Assembly (NCBI RefSeq): GCF_018304825.1
Contig: NZ_CP072648.1
Coordinates: 293,501 to 357,500 of the forward strand
Length of the DNA stretch: 64,000 nucleotides
Reading direction: 5' to 3'
DNA from: Chloracidobacterium validum
Lineage (GTDB): Bacteria > Acidobacteriota > Blastocatellia > Chloracidobacteriales > Chloracidobacteriaceae
Shown in pieces: positions 53,084-63,039 of the stretch. The position numbers and the translations under genes were made by a program. Each line of letters starts with the position of its first letter. Positions within the stretch are counted from its first letter, which is position 1. The notes under the pieces are model-generated. The model worked only from the letters and a program-made list of their open reading frames with translations, did no database searches and had not been told where the DNA came from.

Positions 53084-54258
53084 TCGATGATTTTGATGTC
53101 GCCTTCAAATTTTCGATAATTTCTGAACTCGCTGATGTTGCGAAATGCCTGACGGTAAGCATCGCTCACCTGGATCGTCTCGGCAGTAAGCGGCAGCCAA
53201 TAGCGCTGGCCGAGGATCGTCACCCAATCGTAGTCCACAGCCGATTCAACCTGTGACATGGGAAACCCCGGCGGAATGTCGGTGGCAACGTGCTCAATCC
53301 GAACGATGCGCTTGGTTTCTTCATCCACCCACATACTGCCCTGATAGCCAACTTGAATGCGTTGGGGGCGACCATCGGAAAGCTTGACGGTCAGGGTATA
53401 GCCAGAACTGGCCTGGGGAACCAGGAAGTCATAGACCCAGCAGTTGCGACCACGGTAACGCTCACGTTTGACTTCACTGAAGCGGGTGTTGGTGTTTGGG
53501 AGAAAGGGCGCCGAAAGCTGACCAGAAAAATCTCCGACGGACGTTGCTCCCCCAAGCTCTTCAAATCGCCGGTTGGTAGGGCGTCCGTTGATTTTGAGCA
53601 GTTCGACGCGCTCGCGGCCGCCTTCGACACGCACCTCCGTTTCGAGCAGGTCGCGCGTCTGCCAGCGACCGCTGTCATCACGGACCAGTCGCCGGATGGT
53701 TTGGGTGACGATAAAGTCAGGTAGGTCATCGGCGCTTTGCAGGGCGTAGAACCGGGCCTGCTCAATGAGCGGCATTTGTCTTAGGCGGGCCGGCTCATCC
53801 TCGGTTTCGTTTTCTTCTGGGCGGACGTTGGGTTCGACGGCGGACGGCCTGGGTCGGGGCGGGAACGGACCAGACGGCACCGTATCGGTTCGCCTCGGGC
53901 GCACGGTCGGGCGTGGTGTATCACGCTGCAAATCGAGTTCAATCAGCGCCGTGATAAAGGCGCTCGGCGCACCCAGTTGGCGCGTGCGCGCCAGGATTTC
54001 ATCCGTAACCTCAAAGGCGATGCCGCGTTGGCGCAGCTCACGAATGGCGGCTTCGGTAGTCATCTGTTGCTGGCGGAGACGCTGAACTAGGCGATACATC
54101 CCTACCTCTGACAAGGGCCCGGTTTGTTCCTCGGTCGTCGCTGGCGGCCGCGCCCGCTGAGGGCTTCCCCCAACCGCTACGCCACCCGGGCCGGAAACCA
54201 TCAGAAACAGGCTGAAAACGTTGAAAAATTGCTTGAGTAAGGGAGGACTGGCTGCCAT
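53080..54258 (-). CDS. Secreted protein with outer-membrane-lipoprotein-sorting-like C-terminus
   Basis: 392 aa. Hydrophobic N-terminus (FFNVFSLFLMVSGPGGVAVG). Residues about 45-110 are a helical region ending in LGAPSAFITALIELD; a Pro/Arg/Glu-rich linker runs to about 160. The C-terminal ~230 residues are beta-rich, with GSMWVDEETKRIVRIEHV resembling LolA-type or DUF-type envelope proteins common in Acidobacteriota. No catalytic motif. ATG 54258 preferred over a TTG 11 codons earlier. Co-translated with the NTF2-like gene. Confidence 0.7.
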   Translation of the reverse strand: MAASPPLLKQFFNVFSLFLMVSGPGGVAVGGSPQRARPPATTEEQTGPLSEVGMYRLVQRLRQQQMTTEAAIRELRQRGIAFEVTDEILARTRQLGAPSAFITALIELDLQRDTPRPTVRPRRTDTVPSGPFPPRPRPSAVEPNVRPEENETEDEPARLRQMPLIEQARFYALQSADDLPDFIVTQTIRRLVRDDSGRWQTRDLLETEVRVEGGRERVELLKINGRPTNRRFEELGGATSVGDFSGQLSAPFLPNTNTRFSEVKRERYRGRNCWVYDFLVPQASSGYTLTVKLSDGRPQRIQVGYQGSMWVDEETKRIVRIEHVATDIPPGFPMSQVESAVDYDWVTILGQRYWLPLTAETIQVSDAYRQAFRNISEFRNYRKFEGDIKIIE

Positions 54259-54318
54259 ATCATTGGGTTCCGGTGTAACGTAGTTGAGCAAAGTCTGGAT
54301 GCGTCGTGGAAACTACCT

Positions 54319-54906
54319 GTGATTAAGTCTGACAAATGGATCCTTCGCATGTGCGAAGAATATCATCTGATTTCTCCCTTCGAGCGGCAACTCATTCGCC
54401 AAGTCGAGGATCGCCGCATCATTAGTTGTGGGCTATCGAGCTATGGCTATGATTGTCGGTTGGCCAAGGATGAGTTCAAGGTCTTCTCGCCGATTCAGGG
54501 GACAGAAGTGGACCCAAAAAACTTCAACCCCAACAATTTGCTTGACATCCCGCTGCGCACGGCTGCTGATGGCAGCCAGTACTGGTTGTTGCCGCCGCAT
54601 TCTTACGCGCTGGGGGTGACGATTGAGCAGTTCCAGATGCCGCGCAACGTCACGGCGATTGCGCTTGGAAAAAGCACCTATGCCCGCTGCGGCCTCATTC
54701 AAAACACCACGCCACTCGAAGCCGACTGGAAGGGGCGGCTGGTCATTGAACTATACAATGCGGCGAACTTGCCCGTGCGGCTCTATGCGGAGGAGGGTTT
54801 CGTTCAGATCATTTTCTTTGAGTCGGACGAAGACTGCGCCGTGTCGTATCGTGACCGCGCCGGCAAGTACCAAGGTCAGTCGGGTTTGACGTTGGCAAAG
54901 GTCTAG
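54319..54906 (+). CDS. dcd: dCTP deaminase
   Basis: 195 aa trimeric enzyme converting dCTP to dUTP. Motifs: SSYGYDCRL, PPHSYALGVTIEQF, KSTYARCGL and TPLEADWKG with the catalytic Glu, GFVQIIFFES. The GTG at 54319 is taken as start, before a hydrophobic-free N-terminus (KSDKWILRM). Seven bases before pyrC, so likely a nucleotide operon. Confidence 0.95.
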   Translation: MIKSDKWILRMCEEYHLISPFERQLIRQVEDRRIISCGLSSYGYDCRLAKDEFKVFSPIQGTEVDPKNFNPNNLLDIPLRTAADGSQYWLLPPHSYALGVTIEQFQMPRNVTAIALGKSTYARCGLIQNTTPLEADWKGRLVIELYNAANLPVRLYAEEGFVQIIFFESDEDCAVSYRDRAGKYQGQSGLTLAKV

Positions 54907-54913
54907 TCGCGCC

Positions 54914-56245
54914 ATGTCGCTTCTCATTCGTAACGGCCGAGTCTGCGACCCTTCCCAGAACCTGGATGCCGCGCGGGATATTTTGGTGACGGACGGCTGC
55001 ATTGCCGCGATTGGCGATGGGCTAGAAGTACCACCCAATACCGACGTCCTGGACGCGGCGGGATTGGTCATCGCGCCGGGGTTCATTGACGTTCACGTTC
55101 ACCTGCGCGAACCCGGCTTCACGGCGAAAGAAACCATTGCCACCGGAACGCGGGCGGCCGCGGCCGGAGGCTTTACGGCGGTGTGCTGCATGGCAAATAC
55201 GTCGCCGGTCAACGACTCGCCGCTGGTCACGCGCTACATTTTAGACCGCGTCCGCGAGTCGGCCGCGTGCCGGGTGTATCCGGTCGGCGCTGTCACCAAG
55301 GGCTTGCAGGGCGAAGTGTTGTCCGACATCGGAGGCATGGCCGCCGCCGGAGTTGTAGCGTTGTCGGATGACGGCCACGGGATTGCCAATGCCAACCTCC
55401 TGCGCCGGGCGCTGGAGTATGCCAGCGATTTTGGGTTGCCGATCATTGACCACTGCGAAAATCGCGATCTGGCAGCCGGGGGCGTTGTCAATGAAGGGGC
55501 CGTCTCCACCCAGTTGGGGGTGCGCGGCATGACCCGCGCCGCCGAGGAAGTTGATGTTGCCCGCGATGTCGTGTTGGCAAGTCTGACTGGCGCGCACATT
55601 CACATTGCGCATTTGAGTACGTCCGGGTCGCTGGAAATCGTGCGGCGCGCCCAGTCTGAAGGCTTGCCGCTGACCTGTGAAGTCACGCCGCACCATCTCA
55701 CACTGGATGAATCCGCCCTGTTGACACTGGGCGCGGCGGCCAAGATGAATCCACCGCTGCGGGAGCCAGCGGATGTCGAGGCCCTGCTCGAAGGCGTCGC
55801 CGATGGTACGGTGACGTGCATTGCCACCGACCATGCTCCCCACACGGCGCTTGAAAAAGATCAAGTGCTCGCCCACGCGCCCTTTGGGGTCGTTGGCTTG
55901 GAGTGCGCTGTGAGCCTGATGCTCGACCAGCTTCACTGGCGGCATGGCCTGCCGCTGATGCGCATCATCGAGCTGTTTTCAACCGGTCCAGCACGCGCAT
56001 TCAAGTTGCCCGGCGGGACATTGCAAATTGGCCAGCCGGCGGATATGACACTGCTGGACATTCACGGCGAAGTGACCGTGGACGTGGGACGGTGGCAGTC
56101 GAAAGCACGGAACTGTCCCTTTGATGGCTGGCGACTCAGGGGGCGACCGGTCATGACGTTTATCGCCGGGAAACGCTTATGCACTGCCGCACCAGCCGTG
56201 GAACCACACACGGAAACGGTTGCGGTAGCGCACCGGACAAGTTAA
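54914..56245 (+). CDS. pyrC: Dihydroorotase (class I)
   Basis: 443-aa amidohydrolase for pyrimidine synthesis. [15 protein letters not shown] metal motif, [47 protein letters not shown], and [15 protein letters not shown] with the catalytic Asp. Metal ligands match class I. Follows dcd. Confidence 0.95.
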   Translation: MSLLIRNGRVCDPSQNLDAARDILVTDGCIAAIGDGLEVPPNTDVLDAAGLVIAPGFIDVHVHLREPGFTAKETIATGTRAAAAGGFTAVCCMANTSPVNDSPLVTRYILDRVRESAACRVYPVGAVTKGLQGEVLSDIGGMAAAGVVALSDDGHGIANANLLRRALEYASDFGLPIIDHCENRDLAAGGVVNEGAVSTQLGVRGMTRAAEEVDVARDVVLASLTGAHIHIAHLSTSGSLEIVRRAQSEGLPLTCEVTPHHLTLDESALLTLGAAAKMNPPLREPADVEALLEGVADGTVTCIATDHAPHTALEKDQVLAHAPFGVVGLECAVSLMLDQLHWRHGLPLMRIIELFSTGPARAFKLPGGTLQIGQPADMTLLDIHGEVTVDVGRWQSKARNCPFDGWRLRGRPVMTFIAGKRLCTAAPAVEPHTETVAVAHRTS

Positions 56246-56328
56246 CGTGCGCCGATTTTTCTTGTAGTGGGGTATGTTTGACACATGCCCGTACTCGTCA
56301 AATACACAGAGAGAGGATCCATTCGCTC

Positions 56329-56571
56329 ATGGCAGAGCAATCAGTTGAAGAGAAAGTCAGAGCCATCATCGTCGAGGAACTTGGCGTGGATGAAAGCGAA
56401 GTGACGTTGGAAGCGAAGTTCATCGAAGACTTGGGCGCCGATTCACTTGATACGGTGGAACTCGTCATGCGCTTCGAGGAGGATTTCGGTCTCGAAATTC
56501 CAGACGAGGATGCCGAAAAAATCCTGAGCGTGAAAGATGCGGTTAGCTACATCCAAGCCAAGCTTGGCTAA
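56329..56571 (+). CDS. acpP: Acyl carrier protein
   Basis: 80 aa, acidic. The phosphopantetheine serine is in [13 protein letters not shown]. Carries fatty-acid intermediates. The upstream frame is open, but ATG 56329 after GAGAGGA starts the usual ACP. Directly before fabF, as in many bacteria. Confidence 0.97.
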   Translation: MAEQSVEEKVRAIIVEELGVDESEVTLEAKFIEDLGADSLDTVELVMRFEEDFGLEIPDEDAEKILSVKDAVSYIQAKLG

Positions 56572-56640
56572 TCAAGCCCTTGGTTTGTTGTATCTAGCAG
56601 TTGATTGTATCCAGTTGAACGATGATTGCGGAGGTTTCCC

Positions 56641-57882
56641 ATGATGAAACGTCGTGTCGTCGTCACCGGAGTTGGGATGGTTAGCCCGCTTGGGCTGGAT
56701 GTTCCCAAAAGCTGGGAGGCACTGCTGGGTGGGGTAAGCGGCATCGGCCCGATTACGCGCTTTGACGCCTCGGATTTTGCCGCCCGGATCGCCGGTGAAG
56801 TGAGGGGCTTCGATCCAGCGACATTCATTGAGAAAAAAGAAATCAAAAAGATGGACCCGTTTATCCACTACGCCATTGCGGCCGCCCAGGAAGCCGTGGA
56901 TGCCAGTGGATTGAGCATTCGGGATGACAACGCAACCCGCGTCGGGGTAAACATTGGGTCGGCATTAGGTGGGCTAACCATCATCGAGCGTGAGCACGCC
57001 AAGCTACACCGCGAGGGTCCGCATCGGGTCTCTCCGTTTTTCATTCCGTCGTCCATCATCAACCTGGCCAGTGGGCAAGTCTCGATTCGCTTTGGCGCGA
57101 AAGGTCCGAACTTAGCTCCGGCGACAGCCTGTGCTTCCGGGGCGCATGCCATTGGCGAGGCTTTCCGCTTGATTCAGACCGGTGGCGCTGACGCCATGCT
57201 GTGCGGAGGCGCGGAGGCGGCTGTAACTCCAACCGGGATTGGGGGCTTTGCTGCCATACGCGCCCTTTCGACGCGCAACGACGAACCAACGCGGGCCAGT
57301 CGCCCATTTGACAAGCAACGCGATGGTTTCGTCATGGGCGAGGGGGCGGCGATTCTCGTCCTTGAAGAGCGAGAACAGGCTTTGGCGCGAGGCTGTGTGC
57401 CGCTGGCGGAGATGGTCGGCTTTGGGCAGTCGGCGGATGCCTTCCATTTGACACACCCGCGCGACGTTGGCGACGGTGCGGCGCGGGCGATGCAGCAGGC
57501 GCTGGCGGATGCGGGCATTGCTCCGGCGGAAGTTGGCTACCTCAACGCCCATGCCACCAGCACTCCGGCCGGCGACGCGGCGGAAGCCAGAGCAATTCGG
57601 CAGGTGTTTGGCGACGCTGTATCGTCGTTGGCCGTGAGTTCGACAAAATCCATGACCGGTCATTTGTTGGGTGCGGCCGGGGCGCTCGAAGCCGCCATTA
57701 CCGTACTGGCGCTGCGGGACGGGCGAATTCCGCCCACCATCAACCTCGATGAGCCAGATGTTGACCTGGATTGCGTTCCGCAGATGGCCCGCGAACGTTC
57801 GCTCAACTATGCCATGAGCAATGCTTTTGGCTTTGGCGGCACGAATGTTTCACTGGTGTTCCGCCGGGTGGCGAACGGGTAG
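56641..57882 (+). CDS. fabF: Beta-ketoacyl-ACP synthase II
   Basis: 413 aa condensing enzyme of fatty-acid elongation. RRVVVTGVGMVSPLG, catalytic Cys in TACASGAHAIG, His in NAHATSTPAGD and in KSMTGHLLGAAGALE, and NAFGFGGTNVS. GGAGG lies 6 bases before ATG 56641. Confidence 0.97.
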   Translation: MMKRRVVVTGVGMVSPLGLDVPKSWEALLGGVSGIGPITRFDASDFAARIAGEVRGFDPATFIEKKEIKKMDPFIHYAIAAAQEAVDASGLSIRDDNATRVGVNIGSALGGLTIIEREHAKLHREGPHRVSPFFIPSSIINLASGQVSIRFGAKGPNLAPATACASGAHAIGEAFRLIQTGGADAMLCGGAEAAVTPTGIGGFAAIRALSTRNDEPTRASRPFDKQRDGFVMGEGAAILVLEEREQALARGCVPLAEMVGFGQSADAFHLTHPRDVGDGAARAMQQALADAGIAPAEVGYLNAHATSTPAGDAAEARAIRQVFGDAVSSLAVSSTKSMTGHLLGAAGALEAAITVLALRDGRIPPTINLDEPDVDLDCVPQMARERSLNYAMSNAFGFGGTNVSLVFRRVANG

Positions 57883-57906
57883 CTGCTCATAGGGGGATGA
57901 AAAAAG

Positions 57907-58923
57907 ATGAAATGTGTTGAGCTTGCCAATCAGTTTGGCATTGACCAGCTTACGCTGACCGAGCGCCCACACCCAGAGCTAGGGGCCGGCGAAGTCTTGG
58001 TGCGGGTACGGGCGACCTCACTCAACTTCCGTGACCTGATGACGGTGACGGGCGTCTACAATCCCAAGCAACCGTTGCCGCTCATTCCGCTTTCGGATGG
58101 CGTTGGAGAAGTCGTCGCCGTCGGGGAAGGTGTGACGCGGGTTGCCGTTGGCGACCGGGTGGCCGGAATCTTCGCACAGGGGTGGATCGCGGGTGAGCCT
58201 GCCGTTGAGAAGGTGCGAACCACGACCTTGGGTGGGCCGCTCGACGGCATGCTGACCGAATACCGCGCGTTGTCACAGGACGGAGTCATCAAAGTCCCGG
58301 CGTATCTCAATGATGAGGAAGCCGCGACCCTCCCCTGTGCGGCGCTGACGGCGTGGAGTGCGCTCATTGTCCATGGGCAACTCAAGCCGGGCGATACGGT
58401 GCTGGTGCAGGGCACCGGCGGCGTATCCATCTTCGCGCTCCAGTTTGCCAAAGCCGCCGGGGCGCGGGTCATCATTACGTCCGGCAGCGATGAGAAGCTC
58501 GAACGCGCCAAGGCCCTGGGTGCGGACGAAATCATCAACTACAAGCAAGCGCCCGATTGGGACAAAGCCGCGCGGGAAATGACCGGTGGGCGCGGCGTGG
58601 ATCACGTCGTCGAGGTCGGCGGCGCTGGAACCCTAACGAGGGCCATTCGTTCTGTGCGCTTTGGTGGCCACATCAGCCTGATCGGCGTTTTGTCTGGACG
58701 TACCGGAGAGGTGGATATCGCTCCGATTTTGATGCAAAACATCCGCGTTCAAGGGATTATCGTTGGTTCGCGGGAAATGTTTGAGGCGATGAATCGCGCA
58801 CTGGAGCACCACCAGATTCGCCCGGTGGTGGATAAAATCTTCACGCTCGATGAGACGCGGCAGGCGTTTCAGATGATGGCCCACGGTGGACACTTCGGCA
58901 AAATCTGCATCCGACTCGACTGA
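57907..58923 (+). CDS. Medium-chain NAD(P)-dependent dehydrogenase/reductase (quinone-oxidoreductase-like)
   Basis: 338 aa of the MDR superfamily. N-terminal GroES-like domain (GEVLVRVRATSLNFRDLM, LIPLSDGVGEVVAVGEGV) lacks the structural-zinc cysteine cluster. Rossmann domain with VLVQGTGGVSIFALQFAKAA. Reduces quinones, aldehydes or enoyl substrates; specificity unknown. 24 bases after fabF. Its 3' end is overlapped by the GT-C gene and a copy of that end recurs at 60785-60857. Confidence 0.9.
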   Translation: MKCVELANQFGIDQLTLTERPHPELGAGEVLVRVRATSLNFRDLMTVTGVYNPKQPLPLIPLSDGVGEVVAVGEGVTRVAVGDRVAGIFAQGWIAGEPAVEKVRTTTLGGPLDGMLTEYRALSQDGVIKVPAYLNDEEAATLPCAALTAWSALIVHGQLKPGDTVLVQGTGGVSIFALQFAKAAGARVIITSGSDEKLERAKALGADEIINYKQAPDWDKAAREMTGGRGVDHVVEVGGAGTLTRAIRSVRFGGHISLIGVLSGRTGEVDIAPILMQNIRVQGIIVGSREMFEAMNRALEHHQIRPVVDKIFTLDETRQAFQMMAHGGHFGKICIRLD

Positions 58924-60676
58924 GGCAACCCCATCGCAGTCTGCGGATATTGGCTGGCGGCAAGCTGCTCCGTGGCTTGCCGCTTGGCTTGTGGCCGGCG
59001 GGGCAGGGGTTGTACATCAGTGGCAAACGACGCGGATTGGCGCGCTGGGCGATTACGCCTACATCATGGACACGGCGTGGCGGATTGCGCAGGGCGAGGT
59101 GATGTACCGGGATTTCGTTCTGCCGCACTCGCCACTGACGTTTCACGTTCAGGCGACGCTGATCAAGCTCTTTGGTTTTAGCTACCAAGTGACGGCGTGG
59201 TACTGCACAGTAGTGAACGTGCTGTACGTGCTGCTGACCTACCGGCTGATACGGGTTTTGGTGTCGGCGTGGTTGGCGGTGGGATTGTGTTTGCCATTGG
59301 TGTGGCTGGCGCCGCATTCGATTTACCCACATCCGTTCTACGATCCGGATGCGGCTTTGCTCATTTTATTGAATCTGAACTTGCTTCATTGGGTGGTGAT
59401 GCGTCCGGTAAGCCCGGCAGTTGCCATGTTGTGTGGGGCGACAACTGTGCTCCCGGCGCTGGCCAAGCAAAATGTGGGATACCCATACTTGGGGCTTGTG
59501 CTGGTTGGGGTGGCATGGTGGGGGTGGTGGCAAAAACGCTGGAATGAAGCTGCCGGTGTTGAGCCTGTGGGGAATCCGGGTGGCGTGAGGTGGTTTGGCG
59601 TTGGAGTTGTCGGCGGGATTGTCGGGGCTGTGACTTGGCTTGGAATGACCTGTGGGCTGGAGAACTATTGGTTTTGGGTGTTTGTCTCGGCAAGTGGCCG
59701 GTTGAACCTTGTCACCATCCAGGAAACCTATGGGGATTGGTCGGTATGGAGCGTTGGAGCGGTTCTCATACTAGGCTGGTGGCTGTGGTTGCGCTATCAA
59801 AAGCGGACTGGTCCGTCCTGGGTGATGACAGTGAGCTGGGCATTGCTCCTTGGTCCCTTTGTCGTCGTGCTTGCCCTGTCGTTTCTTGTCGGCCATCTCT
59901 TTGTCTGGTTCGACTACCCGCTTTTGTCCTTGTGGGTGCCGGTGATGATGCTGACACTGGTTGCCGGACTATGGCAGTTGCCGTCTGTCGCCCGGCGCGC
60001 CACGTCTATGGTCGGTGAAAGCTTGCCCTGGATAGGCCTCACCGTGGTGTTCTTTTCATTTTTGTCACAAGGTCATGCTCGGTCATCCTATGGAATTTGG
60101 GCTTTTTTTGTCGTCATGGTGGCGTATGCCCTACGTCCATTGGTTGGCGAGCGGCGCCAGGCACTGGTGGGGTGGGGAATGGCAAGCCTGCTGATGCTGT
60201 CTGCCCTGCCGTACATCCAACGTAACGTGCGGATGCGTTACGTTGGGCTGGTCGAGGGGCCGCGACAAACGGTTTCTGTGGGTCCGCTTCGCGGGTTTAC
60301 GGCTTTTAGTCCTCAGCTCAGTAACTTCGGCGAGCTGCTTGGCTTTGTGGCTAATTACATTCCTGAAGATGAGCCAGTTGTGTGCGTTCCACACGAGGAT
60401 CCCTTCTATGTGGTAACCGGGCGGCGCGACCCGTTGCCAATCACCGTGTTTGATCGAACGGCCAGTCCATTCTCGCCAGAGGAGGTCCTAAAAGAAGTTG
60501 AACGGCGTCGGGTAACGTGGGTGATCGTCAAGAGAAGACTGCAAATGGACTGGATTCTGGCGCGTGAAATCAAAGGTCTGCGGGAACTCTTCATGGGTCG
60601 CTATCAGGTCGCCGCCCAGTTCGACGGTTATGTTGTTTTGCATCGGCCGGCACGAGAGGAAACCAGCGCACGTTGA
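58886..60676 (+). CDS. GT-C fold membrane glycosyltransferase-like protein, copy 1
   Basis: 596 aa; about ten to twelve membrane helices. The first periplasmic loop has GDYAYIMDTAWRIAQGEVMY and RDFVLPHSPLTFH, the pattern of GT39/ArnT-like polyprenyl-phosphate glycosyltransferases with Asp as catalytic candidate; a soluble domain of about 110 residues follows the last helix. Donor and acceptor are unknown; lipid, glycan or protein glycosylation is possible. The GTG at 58886 lies inside the dehydrogenase gene (38-bp overlap, other frame). It is 1.93 kb before its tandem copy. Confidence 0.85.
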   Translation: MDTSAKSASDSTEATPSQSADIGWRQAAPWLAAWLVAGGAGVVHQWQTTRIGALGDYAYIMDTAWRIAQGEVMYRDFVLPHSPLTFHVQATLIKLFGFSYQVTAWYCTVVNVLYVLLTYRLIRVLVSAWLAVGLCLPLVWLAPHSIYPHPFYDPDAALLILLNLNLLHWVVMRPVSPAVAMLCGATTVLPALAKQNVGYPYLGLVLVGVAWWGWWQKRWNEAAGVEPVGNPGGVRWFGVGVVGGIVGAVTWLGMTCGLENYWFWVFVSASGRLNLVTIQETYGDWSVWSVGAVLILGWWLWLRYQKRTGPSWVMTVSWALLLGPFVVVLALSFLVGHLFVWFDYPLLSLWVPVMMLTLVAGLWQLPSVARRATSMVGESLPWIGLTVVFFSFLSQGHARSSYGIWAFFVVMVAYALRPLVGERRQALVGWGMASLLMLSALPYIQRNVRMRYVGLVEGPRQTVSVGPLRGFTAFSPQLSNFGELLGFVANYIPEDEPVVCVPHEDPFYVVTGRRDPLPITVFDRTASPFSPEEVLKEVERRRVTWVIVKRRLQMDWILAREIKGLRELFMGRYQVAAQFDGYVVLHRPAREETSAR

Positions 60677-60784
60677 TGAAGCAAGGTCAGCGGTGGCGTG
60701 TCATCGTGCTAAGCAAGACGACAAGGGATAGGTTAGGGACGGCGCACGGATGGTTCGGCGGTAGACAATGCACTCTTCTTTAGC

Positions 60785-60857
60785 TGAGACGCGGCAGGCG
60801 TTTCAGGTGATGGCCCACGGTGGACACTTCGGCACAATCTGCATCCGACTCGACTCA
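60785..60857 (+). pseudogene. Duplicated 3' fragment of the dehydrogenase gene
   Basis: 73 bp that match 58851-58923 with only a few substitutions, starting TGAGACGCGGCAGGCGTTTC. The dehydrogenase TGA stop is TCA here. It is a relic of a tandem duplication whose left border lay inside the dehydrogenase gene. Its last 38 bases encode the N-terminus of copy 2 in another frame. Confidence 0.9.
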
Positions 60858-62607
60858 AGGAACGCCATCGCGGTCTGCGGGTAACCGCTGGCGGCAAGCT
60901 GCCCCGTGGGTGGCGGCTTGTCTGGTGGCCGCTGGGGCCGGGGTTGTCCACCAGTGGCAGACAACGCGCATCGGGGTGCTGGGCGATTACGCCTACATCA
61001 TGGACACGGCGTGGCGGATTGCGCAGGGCGAGGTGATGTACCGGGATTTCGTTCTGCCACACTCGCCGCTGACGTTTCACATCCAGGCGACGCTGATCAA
61101 GCTCTTTGGTTTTAGCTACCAGATGACGGCGTGGTACTGCACGGTCGTGAATGTGCTGTACGTACTGCTAACTTACCGCCTGATGCGGGTTTTGGTGTCG
61201 GCGTGGTCGGCAGTAGGGCTGTGTTTGCCATTGGCCTGGCTAGCGCCGCATTCGATTTACCCTCATCCGTTTTACGATCACGATGCGGCGTTACTGATCC
61301 TATTGAATCTGAACGTACTGCACTGGGTGATGACGACGCCGGTACGGCCGGTCGTGGTGTTTTCATGCGGCATGACGACAGTGTTGCCGGCGCTGGCCAA
61401 GCAGAACATGGGCTATCCGTATCTGGGCTTGATAACGCTTGCGATAGTGTGGATAGGCTTTTGGAGTGGGCGGAAGTCTGGTGGGCAAATGCCAGGGGAG
61501 GCAAGAAGTGAGCAAGCCATAAGGTGGTTCCTCTATGGCATCTTGGGTGGCGGCGCTGCGGCGCTGGGGTGGATCGCGGCGACTTGCGGTATCGAGAATT
61601 ACCTGTTTTGGGTGTTTGTGTCGGCCAGCCGGCGGCTGGCGCGGCCAACGCTAAGTCAAACCTATGGCACTTGGTCACGTTGGGTAAATGGCGTCGCGCT
61701 CGTTCTTGGGTGGTGGTTGTGGCAACAGGTCGCGGGTGAAAAAACGCCCGGTTGGAAGGCTTCAGCCGGCTTGGCGTCGTTGCTTGGACCGTTCATTGTC
61801 GTGATTGGCATGACCCTGCTCGCCGGCCACGTTTTTGTTGATTTCAACTACCCACTGCTGTCGCTTTGGGTGCCGGTCATGTTGCTGGCCTTAGTAACCG
61901 GAACCTGGTCGCTTCGATTGTTGACATGCGCCGAAGGTCTCGTGCCGGCGCTTCTGCCTTGGTTGTGCCCGATGGTGGCGTTTTTCTCGTTTCTGTCACA
62001 GGGTCACGTCCGCTCCTCATACGGCATATGGGCTTTATTTTTCTTGATGCTGGGCAGTGCGCTCAACGTCTTTCCAAGCGGCCGGGGCCGACTGGGCATC
62101 AGTTGGGCGCTTGGCCTCATGATGACGGTGGCGGCTGTTCCCTATATTCAGAAGAATGTCCGTTTGCGTTATGTTGATCAGAGTGGTGACAGGACTCAGA
62201 CGGCAACCAGTGGTCCCTTGCGCGGGCTAACGACACATGCCCCGTATTTGAGCGACTTTAGTGAATTGCTTGGATTTGTGGAGGCAACCATCCCGCCTGA
62301 TGCATCCATCATCTGTCTTCCGCAAGAGGAACCGTTTTATGTCACGACCGGGCGATACAACCCACTACCGGTTGTCATTTTCGACCGAACGGCCAATCCG
62401 TTGTCTCCAGGTGATTTGTTTGCGGAGGCGCAACGTCGGCAGGTGACTTGGGTCATTCTCAAAAAACGTCCTCAAATGAAAGAAGTCATTCTCAGTGAGA
62501 TTGAGGGTGTGCCAGCGTTATTTTTGTCTAAGTATAAAGTCTTTGCCGAGCTTGATGGCTATCTCATTCTGCACCGTCCATCGTCCGTGACATCGAATTC
62601 CCCGTAA
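60820..62607 (+). CDS. GT-C fold membrane glycosyltransferase-like protein, copy 2
   Basis: 595 aa, paralogue of copy 1 with the same helices and the same loops (GDYAYIMDTAWRIAQGEVMY, RDFVLPHSPLTFH, WLAPHSIYPHPFYD). The first about 130 residues are almost identical; the middle (about 200-300) has diverged strongly. Start GTG 60820 is at the position equivalent to 58886. Substrate specificity may have changed. ybaB follows after 77 bases. Confidence 0.85.
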   Translation: MDTSAQSASDSTQGTPSRSAGNRWRQAAPWVAACLVAAGAGVVHQWQTTRIGVLGDYAYIMDTAWRIAQGEVMYRDFVLPHSPLTFHIQATLIKLFGFSYQMTAWYCTVVNVLYVLLTYRLMRVLVSAWSAVGLCLPLAWLAPHSIYPHPFYDHDAALLILLNLNVLHWVMTTPVRPVVVFSCGMTTVLPALAKQNMGYPYLGLITLAIVWIGFWSGRKSGGQMPGEARSEQAIRWFLYGILGGGAAALGWIAATCGIENYLFWVFVSASRRLARPTLSQTYGTWSRWVNGVALVLGWWLWQQVAGEKTPGWKASAGLASLLGPFIVVIGMTLLAGHVFVDFNYPLLSLWVPVMLLALVTGTWSLRLLTCAEGLVPALLPWLCPMVAFFSFLSQGHVRSSYGIWALFFLMLGSALNVFPSGRGRLGISWALGLMMTVAAVPYIQKNVRLRYVDQSGDRTQTATSGPLRGLTTHAPYLSDFSELLGFVEATIPPDASIICLPQEEPFYVTTGRYNPLPVVIFDRTANPLSPGDLFAEAQRRQVTWVILKKRPQMKEVILSEIEGVPALFLSKYKVFAELDGYLILHRPSSVTSNSP

Positions 62608-62684
62608 GCCAGCAAACGGCTATGCTGTCGCCTCAGTCGGCGTTGCAGCTTGGCCGGACTTTTCTTTTGTGCGAGGAAACAACC

Positions 62685-63017
62685 ATGAAGTTACCCGGTT
62701 TGGATCGTTTGCCTGGCTTCGAACGTGCCATGGAGCAGATGCAGCAGAAACAAGAAGAAATCAAGCGCGCCCTGGAAAGTGCACGCTGCGAAGGCACTTC
62801 CGGGGGCGGAATGGTGCGCGTCACGGTCAACGGACTCAAGCAAGTTATGTCAGTCAAGATTGACCCTGAAGTCCTCACTGATAAGGAAATGCTTGAGGCG
62901 CTGATCGTATCCGCCGTCAACGAAGCCGGTCGCCGGGCCGATGAAGTAACCCAACAGCAGATGCAGCAACAGATGTCGGGACTCCTGGGCAACCTGAAAA
63001 TTCCCGGCATGTCCTGA
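62685..63017 (+). CDS. ybaB: Nucleoid-associated protein YbaB/EbfC
   Basis: 110 aa. LPGFERAMEQMQQKQEEIKR coiled coil, GGGMVRVTVNGLKQVMSVKI and AVNEAGRRADEVTQQQMQQQ. DNA-binding dimer; pairs with recR as in many bacteria. GAGG before the ATG. Confidence 0.95.
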   Translation: MKLPGLDRLPGFERAMEQMQQKQEEIKRALESARCEGTSGGGMVRVTVNGLKQVMSVKIDPEVLTDKEMLEALIVSAVNEAGRRADEVTQQQMQQQMSGLLGNLKIPGMS

Positions 63018-63039
63018 TGCGTCCTGACAGTGGCATAGC

